From contig NZ_OY762267.1 in the NCBI RefSeq assembly GCF_963665245.1, positions 2,542,001 through 2,606,000 of the forward strand: a stretch of DNA of 64,000 nucleotides. The letters are read 5' to 3'. Position 1 is the first letter of the stretch. Each line of letters opens with the position of its first letter. This DNA is from an uncultured Paludibaculum sp. GTDB lineage: Bacteria; Acidobacteriota; Terriglobia; Bryobacterales; Bryobacteraceae. The notes beneath the pieces were generated by a model, which worked only from the letters and a program-made list of their open reading frames with translations, did no database searches and was not told the origin of the DNA. Position numbers and translations under genes: made by a program. Shown piece by piece: positions 25,170-33,372 of this stretch.

Positions 25170-26540
25170 ATGGCCCAGGAACGCAGTCTGCGCATCTCGC
25201 AGGTGGGCCTGCGCGGCATCGTCGGCAATGGCCTCACCGCTGCTCACGTTCTCGACTTCGCCACCGCATTTGGCACATTTCTGGAGCCCGGCGGCAAGAT
25301 CGTGGTGGGCCGCGATCCGCGCGCATCCAGCATCATGATGCGGGAAGGCGTTATCGCCGGTCTGCTCGCCGGCGGGCACGATGTCATCGACCTCGGCATC
25401 GTCTCCACGCCCATCATCCAGCACTCCATTCGACGCCTCGACGCCTGCGGCGGCATCAGCATCGGCGCCAGCCACAACGCGGCCGAGTGGAATGCCTTGA
25501 AGTTCTTCGGACCGCGCGGCACTTACCTTTCCACCGGAGAGGCCGGGGAGCTGCTGGACATCTACCACCTGAAGAAGTTCGAGATGGCGGAGTGGCGGGG
25601 CATCGGTCACCTGCACGAGGATCATGACGCCACAGAACGATACCTCGACGGACTCGCTGAAGTCTTCGACATCCCGCGTCTTGCCCGCTACAGAGTCCTG
25701 GTCGACTGCACCAACGGCACCTCGGCCCCGATCCTCAGCCGCATGAATGAGCGCTTCGGGACACGCTTCATCCTCATCAACGAGCCGCTGGAGGGCCGGG
25801 ACTTCGCCCACGAACCCTCCACCACGCGCAAGATGGTGGCGTTGCAGCTCGCGCCGCTTATGCAGCACGTGGGAGCGGACGCTGGTTTCCTTTTCGACAT
25901 CGATAGCGACCGTGTGGCCTTCGCTACCGAACGGGGCCAAGCCATCAGCGAAGAGATGGTCCTCGTACTGCTGGCCGACGACTTTCTGGAACGCGGGCCC
26001 GGCAAACTGGTGATCACCAACGTCTCCACCACGGCCTTACTGGAAGAGATTGCCACTCGCCACGGTGGCCACATCGTCCGCGTGCCCGTGGGCCGGCAGT
26101 CCGCCATCGACGCCCTGGCCAGCTACCGGCCGGAACAGGTGGCCGTGGCGGGAGAAGGCACGGGCGCGGTGATGATGCCGCAGTTCCGCTTTGTTTACGA
26201 CGGCATCGCGTCGATGCTTGCGATTCTCTCGATGATGGACCGCCGCGGCCAGTCGCTCGGCACCATCCTGGACGGCTATCCCGCCTACTCGATTCTCAAG
26301 GGCAAGATTCCCCTGGAAACCCACCGTATTCCGGAGATGCTGCTGGAGATGGAGGAGCAGTTCCCCGATGGCACCCGCAATACGATCGACGGCCTTCGCA
26401 TCGATTGGCCCGGGCGGTGGGTGCACGTCCGCGTCTCTCAGACGGAACCGCTGGTACGGGTTATTTGTGAGCAACGCGGTGGGCCACCGCGCACCCTATT
26501 CGATCAGGTCATGGATCTGGTGAGGAGCTACGGCGTATGA
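25170..26540 (+). CDS. Phosphohexomutase (phosphoglucomutase/phosphomannomutase family), divergent copy
   Basis: A 456-residue alpha-D-phosphohexomutase. The start at 25170 follows the CBM9-like stop by 4 bp. All four domains are present: I-S-Q-V-G-L-R-G-I-V-G at the N-terminus, the phosphoserine loop G-A-S-H-N-A (Ser101), the metal loop D-I-D-S-D-R near 247, the sugar loop G-E-G-T-G-A near 324, and the phosphate loop R-V-S-Q-T-E-P near 432. The active loop departs from the usual T-A-S-H-N-P (the Pro is Ala), and the metal loop from D-G-D-G/A-D-R. The catalytic Ser and three Asp residues remain, so activity is likely, with altered substrate choice possible. Its stop overlaps the next paralogue (ATGA). 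Confidence 0.9.
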   Translation: MAQERSLRISQVGLRGIVGNGLTAAHVLDFATAFGTFLEPGGKIVVGRDPRASSIMMREGVIAGLLAGGHDVIDLGIVSTPIIQHSIRRLDACGGISIGASHNAAEWNALKFFGPRGTYLSTGEAGELLDIYHLKKFEMAEWRGIGHLHEDHDATERYLDGLAEVFDIPRLARYRVLVDCTNGTSAPILSRMNERFGTRFILINEPLEGRDFAHEPSTTRKMVALQLAPLMQHVGADAGFLFDIDSDRVAFATERGQAISEEMVLVLLADDFLERGPGKLVITNVSTTALLEEIATRHGGHIVRVPVGRQSAIDALASYRPEQVAVAGEGTGAVMMPQFRFVYDGIASMLAILSMMDRRGQSLGTILDGYPAYSILKGKIPLETHRIPEMLLEMEEQFPDGTRNTIDGLRIDWPGRWVHVRVSQTEPLVRVICEQRGGPPRTLFDQVMDLVRSYGV

Positions 26541-27889
26541 GCCGCGTCCATCAGTTGAAGATCAGCGTCTCGGGCATCCGTGGCGTGATCGGTGACTTTC
26601 TGACCCCCAATCTGGCCTGCGCCTTTGCGCAAGCCTTTGGCACCTACGTCGGGCCAGGGCCGGTGGTGGTGGGCCGCGACACGCGTTCGAGTGGCGAAAT
26701 GCTGGAACACGCCGTTACCTGCGGGCTTCTGGCCGCGGGCTGCGAAGTCGTCAAGGTCGGCATTGCGCCCACACCCACCATTCAGGTGTACGTCTCGGAG
26801 ATTCGGGCCCGTGGCGGCATTGCGATCACGGCTTCGCACAATCCGCCGGAGTACAACGCGCTGAAGCTCTTCAATCGCGAGGGTCTCTTCTTCAACCACT
26901 ATGAACGGACGGAACTGCTGGACCTCTACCACCAGAGCGAGTTCCGCCAGGTGAGCAACAATGAGATCCGCCGCGTCGTCACCGACTACGACACGCCGCC
27001 CCAGCGCCACTTCAAACGGGTGTTGGCGCATGTCGACGCGGAGCGCATCCGCAGGCGCAAGTTCCGCGTCGCACTGGACGGCGTCAATGGCGCCGGCTCC
27101 CTGATGAGCACACACTTCCTCTCCGAAGTGCTGGGCTGCGATCTCCATGCCATTTCCGTCGATCCGACTAAGCCGTTTCCCCGCGAGGCCGAGCCAAGGC
27201 CCGACGTTCTCGACGACCTACGCGCCCTGATCAGGGAAACAAAGGCCGAAGCGGCCTTCGCCCAGGACCCTGACGGCGACCGCCTGGCCGTGGGCGATGA
27301 GACCGGCCGAATCCTTGACAACGATGACGTGCTGGCTCTAGCCGTGGATTGCGCGCTGAACCGCAAGAAGGGGCCAGTGGTTGTGAATCTGACAACGTCC
27401 TCCGTCATCGACGATGTCGCCGCCCGCCACGGCTGCCCTGTCTATCGGGCGCCCGTGGGTGAAGCCAACGTTGTGGAACGTATGCGCCTGGCTGGAGCGG
27501 TCATCGGCGGCGAAGGCTCCAACGGCGGCATCATCTTCCCGGCCGTGCAATACTGTCGCGACAGTTACATGGGCATGGCGTTTCTGCTCGATCGCATGGC
27601 CGAGACCGGCCAGACGATGAGCGAACTCGCCACTGGCCTGCCCCGCTACTATCGCCGCATGGGCAAGATGGCCTATGAGCACGGACGGCTGGGCTCGATG
27701 ATGCAGGCCCTGGAGAGCCTTTTCCCAGGCGCGCGCATCGACCGCAACGACGGCCTGAAGCTGATGTTCCCGGACGGCTGGATTCACGTCCGCTCGTCCA
27801 ACACGGAACCGATTTTGCGTCTCGCGGCGGAAGCGCGAACGGAAGAGAGGCTGGAGGAGCTTTATTCGCGGGCGCTGGGCGTTTCTTAG
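26537..27889 (+). CDS. Phosphohexomutase, canonical copy (GlmM/ManB type)
   Basis: A 450-residue paralogue of the preceding gene, coupled to it by ATGA. It keeps the canonical motifs: V-S-G-I-R-G-V-I-G, T-A-S-H-N-P (Ser100), D-P-D-G-D-R-L-A-V near 252, G-G-E-G-S-N-G-G near 322, and V-R-S-S-N-T-E-P near 418. It interconverts 6- and 1-phosphosugars; by sequence style it could be phosphoglucosamine mutase for UDP-GlcNAc supply or phosphomannomutase. The motifs alone do not separate these, so no symbol is given. The two tandem copies probably arose by duplication and may work as a hetero-oligomer or on different sugars. Confidence 0.92.
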   Translation: MSRVHQLKISVSGIRGVIGDFLTPNLACAFAQAFGTYVGPGPVVVGRDTRSSGEMLEHAVTCGLLAAGCEVVKVGIAPTPTIQVYVSEIRARGGIAITASHNPPEYNALKLFNREGLFFNHYERTELLDLYHQSEFRQVSNNEIRRVVTDYDTPPQRHFKRVLAHVDAERIRRRKFRVALDGVNGAGSLMSTHFLSEVLGCDLHAISVDPTKPFPREAEPRPDVLDDLRALIRETKAEAAFAQDPDGDRLAVGDETGRILDNDDVLALAVDCALNRKKGPVVVNLTTSSVIDDVAARHGCPVYRAPVGEANVVERMRLAGAVIGGEGSNGGIIFPAVQYCRDSYMGMAFLLDRMAETGQTMSELATGLPRYYRRMGKMAYEHGRLGSMMQALESLFPGARIDRNDGLKLMFPDGWIHVRSSNTEPILRLAAEARTEERLEELYSRALGVS

Positions 27890-27898
27890 CGCCGCCGC

Positions 27899-28210
27899 TT
27901 ACTGCTGCGGGGACGCCGGATCGTTCTCGTCGTTCAAATAGATCGTGGTCTCGTGCTGCTTCGCCTTGCGCGTGTGTTCCCGCACGGCGCGGTCGCGCGC
28001 TTCCGAACTATGTTCCAGTTGATCGATGGTGACCTTGCGCCTCTCGATCTCCTGCCGCATCTGCTCATTTTCCTGCTTCATGCGCTCAATCTGGTGACGC
28101 TTTTCAAGCATCGCCGGAATGCCGTTGGGGCCGCGCAGCACCAGGAATACGTAGAAACAGGTGACAGCAGCGGCGGCAACAAAACCGAGTTGGCGCAGGA
28201 GTGAGAACAT
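27899..28210 (-). CDS. FtsB/DivIC-like septum formation initiator protein
   Basis: A 103-residue single-pass membrane protein: a short N-terminal tail, a helix at about 8-26 (LGFVAAAAVTCFYVFLVLRG), the conserved G-P-N-G turn, then a long coiled coil (residues 34-80, with EKRHQIERMKQENEQMRQEI) and a polar tail. FtsB/DivIC partner with FtsL and FtsQ in the divisome; the G-P-x-G after the membrane helix is typical. The start at 28210 puts the helix at the N-terminus; the longer frame is unlikely. It is divergent from cutA with 79 bp between starts, and 9 bp from the convergent phosphohexomutase stop. Confidence 0.8.
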   Translation of the reverse strand: MFSLLRQLGFVAAAAVTCFYVFLVLRGPNGIPAMLEKRHQIERMKQENEQMRQEIERRKVTIDQLEHSSEARDRAVREHTRKAKQHETTIYLNDENDPASPQQ

Positions 28211-28289
28211 CGGTCTGGACAGGACCCTACCTTTGTTTATAATCCGTTTGGTATCGCAAGTCCATACTTCGCGGTACACTGCGGCCAAA

Positions 28290-28625
28290 ATGACCAACAA
28301 GATCGTGATCTACACCACCTGCGGCTCGGAAGAGGATGCCAACCGCATCGCGCGCCACCTCGTGGAGATGCGCGTCGCCGCGTGCGTGAGCATTGCACCC
28401 GGTGTCCGCAGCACCTACCGTTGGCAAGGCGCGATTGAGGAAAGCCAGGAGTGGGGCCTCACCATCAAGTCGCGGCGCGACCTGTTCGCCCGCCTCGCGG
28501 ACGAAGTGCGCAAAGTCCACCCTTATGAGGTGCCCGAACTGATTGCCGTGCCCATCGTCGATGGCCTCATCTCCTATCTGGACTGGATGGACGCCGAACT
28601 CGAATCGCCTATCGATCTGCCATAA
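28290..28625 (+). CDS. cutA: CutA1 divalent-ion tolerance protein
   Basis: A 111-residue CutA1. The family pattern is nearly complete: Y-T-T-C-G-S-E-E-D-A at the start, A-C-V-S-I-A-P-G-V-x-S-x-Y-x-W-x-G near residue 31, and H-P-Y-E-V-P-E-L-I near 81. CutA1 forms very stable trimers related to PII proteins; a role in copper tolerance was proposed but the true function is unsettled. The start at 28290 has no Shine-Dalgarno, but a TACACT hexamer lies 9 nt upstream, so a leaderless transcript is likely. Confidence 0.93.
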   Translation: MTNKIVIYTTCGSEEDANRIARHLVEMRVAACVSIAPGVRSTYRWQGAIEESQEWGLTIKSRRDLFARLADEVRKVHPYEVPELIAVPIVDGLISYLDWMDAELESPIDLP

Positions 28626-28668
28626 CCGTGTTGCCACGACCATGACACCTGTGATTCGATAGGTGCTC

Positions 28669-29979
28669 ATGTTGAACCAGCAGGCCCCCACTCGCGCCCG
28701 CCACTGGGTTGTGGTCTTCGCCGTTACCCTGGCGGTGCTGTCGTACATCGACCGCGTCGCTATTTCCAAGGCGACGCCGTACATCATGGACGACCTGGGC
28801 CTGACCAAGACGCAGATGGGCCGCGTCTTCTCGGCATTCGCGCTCAGTTACGCGCTGGCCGAGATCCCCAGTGGATGGCTGGGTGACAAACTTGGACCGC
28901 GCAACGTCCTGATGCGCATCGTTATCTGGTGGTCGGTTTTCACGGCCTCGGTCACGGTGATGTGGAACGGCGTCTCTCTCGCCATCAACCAGTTTCTCTT
29001 CGGAGCCGGTGAGGCGGGCTGCTTCCCGAATCTCACCAAGACCTTCACCACTTGGTTGCCCTCGAACGAACGCGTCCGCGCCCAGGGCATCATGTGGATG
29101 GCCGCCAGATGGGGTGGAGCTTTCACCCCCATCCTTTGCGCTCTGATCTTCACCGTCCTGCCATGGCGTGCCGCCTTCCTGATCTTCGCCTGCCTCGGCG
29201 TGATCTGGGCCGTCTTCTTCTTCCGCTGGTTCCGGAACGACCCCAAGGATCATCCTTCCGTCAACGCCGCCGAACTCGCCCTGCTCGCGGAGAACCGCGG
29301 CCTCGCGGGCAGTCACGGCGACGTACCCTGGGGCAAGCTGATCGCCAACCGGTCTGTCTGGCTGTTGTGGATCCAGTACTTCCTCATCACTTACCCCTGG
29401 TATTTCTACATCACCTGGCTCTCCACCTATATCCGCGAGTATTACGGCGTGAAGGACGACATGCTCAGCGCCCGCTACGCCATCTTTCCCCTGCTCTTCG
29501 GCGGCATCGGCTGCATTCTCAGCGGGCTGACGCTGCCGCACGTCGCGCGCTGGCTGGGCAGCACTACGAAGGCACGGCGGATCATGGCCAGTTCCGGCTT
29601 CCTGGGCGCCAGCGGCTTCCTTCTCCTTTGCATTCAGCAGAAGGATCCGCTCTACGGCATGCTCGCCATGGGTATGGCCAGCTTCTGCAACGACCTCGTG
29701 ATGCCCTGCGCCTGGGGGTCGTGCATGGATATCGGCGGCAAGTACGCCGGCACCCTTTCGGGTTCCATGAATATGATGGGCAACCTCGCAGGATTCGTCG
29801 CCCCACAGGTGGGTGGCATCATCCTCGACGCAACCAGGACGACGGCCACGCCCCAAGGCGACTACAACGTGTTTATCTACACTATGGCCGCCGCCTATTT
29901 CCTGGGTGCTTTCTGCTGGCCGTTCATCGATCCGACCAAACCGCTGGAACAAACGCTGGAACAAACGGCCACACACTGA
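28669..29979 (+). CDS. MFS transporter, anion:cation symporter (ACS/hexuronate) type
   Basis: A 436-residue transporter with twelve predicted helices. The first helix contains S-Y-I-D-R-V-A-I-S, and the loop between helices 2 and 3 has the MFS motif G-W-L-G-D-K-L-G-P-R. The G-A-G-E-A-G-C-F-P-N segment after helix 4 is diagnostic of the ACS group, which takes up hexuronates, glucarate, galactonate or related acids. The start codon at 28669 follows AGGTG by 3 nt; an in-frame GTG at 28663 is the alternative. Substrate is inferred only at group level; a sugar acid would suit the glycan-degrading gene content of the window. Confidence 0.92.
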   Translation: MLNQQAPTRARHWVVVFAVTLAVLSYIDRVAISKATPYIMDDLGLTKTQMGRVFSAFALSYALAEIPSGWLGDKLGPRNVLMRIVIWWSVFTASVTVMWNGVSLAINQFLFGAGEAGCFPNLTKTFTTWLPSNERVRAQGIMWMAARWGGAFTPILCALIFTVLPWRAAFLIFACLGVIWAVFFFRWFRNDPKDHPSVNAAELALLAENRGLAGSHGDVPWGKLIANRSVWLLWIQYFLITYPWYFYITWLSTYIREYYGVKDDMLSARYAIFPLLFGGIGCILSGLTLPHVARWLGSTTKARRIMASSGFLGASGFLLLCIQQKDPLYGMLAMGMASFCNDLVMPCAWGSCMDIGGKYAGTLSGSMNMMGNLAGFVAPQVGGIILDATRTTATPQGDYNVFIYTMAAAYFLGAFCWPFIDPTKPLEQTLEQTATH

Positions 29980-30011
29980 GAACTTTCTGTGATACCCTCC
30001 ACTATTCTGCT

Positions 30012-30347
30012 GTGGATCAGAAAGTCACTGAGTTCACTCGAGACGTCGAGAACCTGATCAGATGTGCCCGTGAGGACACCACGGACGCGATCTGCTCCAT
30101 CGCCCGCACACAGCACTCCTTCGACACCGCCGCCGCCGGTTTGCGGGAACGTGTAGTCCAGATCCCTCAGCCGGCCACGTGCAGGCCGCAACTGCAAACC
30201 GCTTCGCGAACGACGGGCCGCCGGGTCAGTCGTCGCGAATTGGGCATGGTGTGGTTGGTCGCGATGGGTGCGGCACTCCTGGCCTTTGTGTTCGGCTATG
30301 TCCTTGGACTGCCGCCGGATCAGCGTTTTCGTTCGCGCAGCAGGTAA
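30012..30347 (+). CDS. Small tail-anchored hypothetical protein, 111 aa
   Basis: Not recognised. The open frame runs through the end of the MFS gene, but protein-like composition begins at a GTG at 30012 (VDQKVTEFTRDVENLIRCA). Residues 1-70 are hydrophilic and helical (segments EDTTDAICSIARTQHSFDTA); a membrane helix follows near residues 82-101 (MVWLVAMGAALLAFVFGYVL), then a short basic tail. This layout fits a C-terminal tail anchor. There is no clear Shine-Dalgarno; a TATTCT hexamer lies just before the GTG. The 3' end overlaps the convergent YVTN gene by 28 bp. The start is tentative. Confidence 0.5.
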   Translation: MDQKVTEFTRDVENLIRCAREDTTDAICSIARTQHSFDTAAAGLRERVVQIPQPATCRPQLQTASRTTGRRVSRRELGMVWLVAMGAALLAFVFGYVLGLPPDQRFRSRSR

Positions 30348-31300
30348 ATCGGGTCCGGTTTGGCCTGCGTCGCGATCTCTCGCACCCGCTCCAATCCAGG
30401 TGCCGTGAACTCCACCACTTTGTTTTCGGCCTGCGCCGAGACGTATAGCCGCTGCCCGTCGTCCGTCAATCGAACCCCCTCCGCGCGTGGGCCAGCCGCT
30501 GCGCGCCTCACCTCCAACTGCGTATGTGCATTCAAAACAGCCACTTCGCCGCTGCCGATCAGGCTCACATAGATCCAGCGGCCATCCAGCGAGGATGCCA
30601 GACGCGCCGGCTCGCCAGGCACGCCGAGTTTGCGCTTCAACTTGTTGGCCACCGCATCCACCTGAACCACCAGGTTGTTCGTGCGTGTCGCCACGAATAG
30701 ATTCTTCTCATCCGGAGTCAACGCAAACCCCATCGGCACGCCACCGACCTCGACCTGCGTAATCTCTTTGTGATTGGCCAGATCGACAATGCTCACCGTA
30801 CCGGAGCCCGCATTGGCGGTCCACGCCTTCCGCTCATCCCTGGTCAGCTGAACCATATGCGGCAGCTTGCCGCTGAGAGCAATCGCCCGGACTATTTTCC
30901 TCTTCCTTGGATCCAGCTCAAGGAGAGCCGCAGGGAAGTCCGTGGTGACATAGAAGCGTCCCGACTTGCCGCGCTCGATCCCATGGGGCCGGTGGTACTC
31001 ACCCAGGTCGATCTCACCCACTACCTTCCGGGCCGCCAGATCGATGACCGTAATCGTGTTGCCACCCGGTTGCGTCTCCGTGTAGCTGTCCGCCCCGTAG
31101 TTCGTCACGTAGGCGAACTTCTCGTCCACGGACAGCGCGAACTCATGCGGCTTCCGGCCCACTGTGACTTTCGCTTCCGGTTTTCCGCTTTCGGCGTCAT
31201 ACCACCCGAACGAGTCGTCAAGCTTATGCAGGATCAGCAACTGATCCGCCCCAGGCAGGCACCCCACCAGCGCTAACAACGTCAGTATCAAACGCTTCAT
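30320..31300 (-). CDS. Secreted YVTN-repeat beta-propeller protein (YncE-like)
   Basis: A 326-residue protein with a signal peptide (MKRLILTLLALVGCLPGA). It consists of six to seven 40-residue YVTN blades: F-A-Y-V-T-N-Y-G-A near residue 62, R-F-Y-V-T-T near 114, A-W-T-A-N-A-G-S-G-T-V-S-I-V-D near 158, L-F-V-A-T-R-T-N-N near 200, W-I-Y-V-S-L near 240, and R-L-Y-V-S-A near 286. Such propellers bind proteins or sugars or, in some cases, carry quinoprotein-like activity; no cofactor motif is visible here. It stands alone, divergent from efp. Confidence 0.88.
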   Translation of the reverse strand: MKRLILTLLALVGCLPGADQLLILHKLDDSFGWYDAESGKPEAKVTVGRKPHEFALSVDEKFAYVTNYGADSYTETQPGGNTITVIDLAARKVVGEIDLGEYHRPHGIERGKSGRFYVTTDFPAALLELDPRKRKIVRAIALSGKLPHMVQLTRDERKAWTANAGSGTVSIVDLANHKEITQVEVGGVPMGFALTPDEKNLFVATRTNNLVVQVDAVANKLKRKLGVPGEPARLASSLDGRWIYVSLIGSGEVAVLNAHTQLEVRRAAAGPRAEGVRLTDDGQRLYVSAQAENKVVEFTAPGLERVREIATQAKPDPIYLLRERKR

Positions 31301-31471
31301 GGGCTCATTCTCTCGAATCCGCAGGGTCCCTGCCCAGAGCCGGCCTTGCCGCCTTTTCTTCGCATCAAAGCGGCGTCCAGCTCACGGAAAGCGGCGCTCC
31401 CGGCGACCTTTTCACCCCCGCTTTGCTAAACTGGTGGTTTCCGTACCGAAATACAGGAGTCCGTTTTTCGC

Positions 31472-32035
31472 ATGATTCAGGCGACACAATTGCGTCCGGG
31501 GATGGTCATCAAGTTCAACAACGAGCTGCATACCGTCTTCACCATGAACCACCGCACGCCCGGTAACCTCCGTGGCTTCGTTCAGGTCAAAATGCGCAAT
31601 CTCCGCAGCGGGACGATGTTCGAGCATCGATTCTCTTCCGAAGACCGTGTGGAGAAGGCAATTCTCGAGGAAGTCGAGATGGAGTATATGTACGACGACG
31701 GCGAGTACTACTACTTCATGAACACTGAGAACTACGAGCAGACCCATCTCACCAAGGACCATCTGGGCGGCGGCGTGGACTTCCTCATCCCCCAGCTCAA
31801 GGTGCATGTCGAATACTACGAAGGCAAGCCCATCAGCGTAGAGCTGCCTCCGTCGGTGGACATGAAGGTCGTGGAGACGGAGCCCGGCATCAAGAGCGGC
31901 TCGGTGTCCAATGTCGGGAAGCCCGCCAAGATGGAGACCGGACTCATCGTTTCAGTCCCGCAGTTCGTGAATGAGGGCGACGTTATCCGCGTCAGCACAT
32001 CGGAAGGCGCCTACCAGGAACGCGTCACCAACTAA
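31472..32035 (+). CDS. efp: Translation elongation factor P
   Basis: A 187-residue EF-P with all three domains and the C-terminal signature (V-S-T-S-E-G-A-Y-Q-E-R-V). A strong AGGAG lies upstream of the ATG. EF-P rescues ribosomes stalled at polyproline. The loop that reaches the peptidyl-transferase centre is unusual: H-R-T-P-G-N-L-R-G, with Asn32 in the place of the lysine (K34 in Escherichia coli) or arginine that is modified in well-studied EF-Ps. R34 lies two positions further. So the EpmA lysylation and EarP rhamnosylation routes should not apply in their known forms. Several proline-rich proteins in the window (for example the S10 peptidase and the lipoprotein) would need such a factor. 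Confidence 0.96.
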   Translation: MIQATQLRPGMVIKFNNELHTVFTMNHRTPGNLRGFVQVKMRNLRSGTMFEHRFSSEDRVEKAILEEVEMEYMYDDGEYYYFMNTENYEQTHLTKDHLGGGVDFLIPQLKVHVEYYEGKPISVELPPSVDMKVVETEPGIKSGSVSNVGKPAKMETGLIVSVPQFVNEGDVIRVSTSEGAYQERVTN

Positions 32036-32047
32036 CTTCCGGAAGCC

Positions 32048-32075
32048 GTGAGGGTGTCCACCCGGACATCCTCAC
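32048..32075. terminator. Stem-loop between convergent efp and selA
   Basis: GTGAGGGTGTCC (32048-32059) pairs with GGACATCCTCAC (32064-32075) in a 12-bp stem with one G-T/G-A type mismatch and a 4-nt ACCC loop. It starts 13 nt after the efp stop, and its right arm covers the selA stop codon. No T-run follows on either side, so it is a hairpin likely to serve both genes but not a classical intrinsic terminator. Confidence 0.6.
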
Positions 32076-33370
32076 AGGGCCCGCCTGATCGCCTCCGCCA
32101 ATTCGGCCTCTTCCTCGGGACGCACCGTCCGCAAATCCAACAGCAAGAGATCTCCATCGATACGCGCGATCACGGCCGGCTCCGCCCCGCGCAGCTTGCG
32201 CTCCAGCTCCACCGCATCGCCCGCCACAGCAACCAGCCAGGTTGGAAGCGACTGCTCCGGCGTCGACCCGCCACCCAGCAGCGATTCACCTGGAATGACC
32301 TCCGCGCCGTCCACGGCCTCAGCCAGCCGCAACGCCCTTGCCTTCATCTCATCCTCTGTCAGCCTCACCATGCGCATGACTGGCAGCACGTCCCATTCCT
32401 GCAGCAGTACATGGCGCAGAGCTGTCTCCATGGCCGCTATCACGAGCTTGTCCACTCGCAGGGCGCGGAACATGGGGTTCCGCCTCAGCCGCTGCACCAG
32501 ATCCTCACGCCCGGCCAACACGCCGGCCTGCGGGCCGCCCAGCAGCTTGTCTCCGCTGAACGAAACCAAATCGGCGCCGGCGGCGAGGCTCGACTGGACG
32601 GTGGGCTCATGCACGCCATATGGACCGAGGTCCGTGAGGCAGCCGCTCCCGAGGTCTTCATACACGGCAATGCCGCGAGCCTGGCCCAAGGCCGCCAATT
32701 CCTCCATGGAGGCACGGCCCGTGAAGCCCTCCATCCGGAAATTGCTGGGATGCACGCGCATCAGCAACCGCGTCCGGTCGGTGATCGCCCGTTCGTAGTC
32801 TTCGATACGCGTGCGATTCGTAGTCCCCACTTCCACCAGTTCGGCACCGGACCGCGCCATGATATCGGGGATGCGGAAGCCGTCCCCAATCTCCACCAGT
32901 TCGCCGCGCGAAACGATCACCTCGCCGCCCGCCGCCAACTCGTGCAGCGCCAGATAGACTGCCGCCGCGCCATTGTTCACCAGGATGCCCGGAACGCCCA
33001 GCAATCGCTCCAGCAGGTCCGCAGTGTGACTATCCCGCTTGCCCCGGCGGCCCGTTCGCAGATCGTATTCGAGGTTGGAATACCAGCCGGCACTAGCCAT
33101 TTCGGCCAAGGGCGCCCGGCCCAGGTTCGTGTGAAGTATCACGCCGGTGGCATTGATGACACGCCGCAGCGATGGCCGAGCCAGCGCCTGCAGCCGCTCC
33201 TGCAGCAGTGTCAACGGATCCGGCAGCACCTTCTCGCCAGCACGGATCATCACCCGCAGGTCGTCCAATACGCCGCGGCACTCCCGCACCGCCACCTCGT
33301 GCGGAGCCTTGCCCCCGGCCTGCGAAACCAGTTCGTCGACCGAGGGCAGTAATCGGTACAGCTCCTGCAT
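32072..33370 (-). CDS. selA: SelA, L-seryl-tRNA(Sec) selenium transferase
   Basis: A 432-residue PLP enzyme. The N-terminal SelA domain is present (M-Q-E-L-Y-R-L-L-P-S-V-D-E-L), as are I-N-A-T-G-V-I-L-H-T-N-L-G-R-A near residue 75, V-N-N-G-A-A-A-V near 130 and the PLP lysine in F-S-G-D-K-L-L-G-G-P-Q near 275. SelA turns seryl-tRNA(Sec) into selenocysteyl-tRNA(Sec) with selenophosphate. The start at 33370 has a GTGAG just upstream; a GTG at 33376 overlapping the PIG-L stop is the alternative. No selB, selD, tRNA-Sec or evident selenoprotein gene lies in the window. It is the last gene of an operon with a PIG-L deacetylase and a Gfo/Idh oxidoreductase. Confidence 0.92.
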   Translation of the reverse strand: MQELYRLLPSVDELVSQAGGKAPHEVAVRECRGVLDDLRVMIRAGEKVLPDPLTLLQERLQALARPSLRRVINATGVILHTNLGRAPLAEMASAGWYSNLEYDLRTGRRGKRDSHTADLLERLLGVPGILVNNGAAAVYLALHELAAGGEVIVSRGELVEIGDGFRIPDIMARSGAELVEVGTTNRTRIEDYERAITDRTRLLMRVHPSNFRMEGFTGRASMEELAALGQARGIAVYEDLGSGCLTDLGPYGVHEPTVQSSLAAGADLVSFSGDKLLGGPQAGVLAGREDLVQRLRRNPMFRALRVDKLVIAAMETALRHVLLQEWDVLPVMRMVRLTEDEMKARALRLAEAVDGAEVIPGESLLGGGSTPEQSLPTWLVAVAGDAVELERKLRGAEPAVIARIDGDLLLLDLRTVRPEEEAELAEAIRRAL

Positions 33371-33372
33371 TC

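Noticed and set aside
28609-29976. Minus-strand 455-codon open frame
   Set aside because: It lies antisense to the MFS transporter gene with all its helices and motifs; shadow frame.
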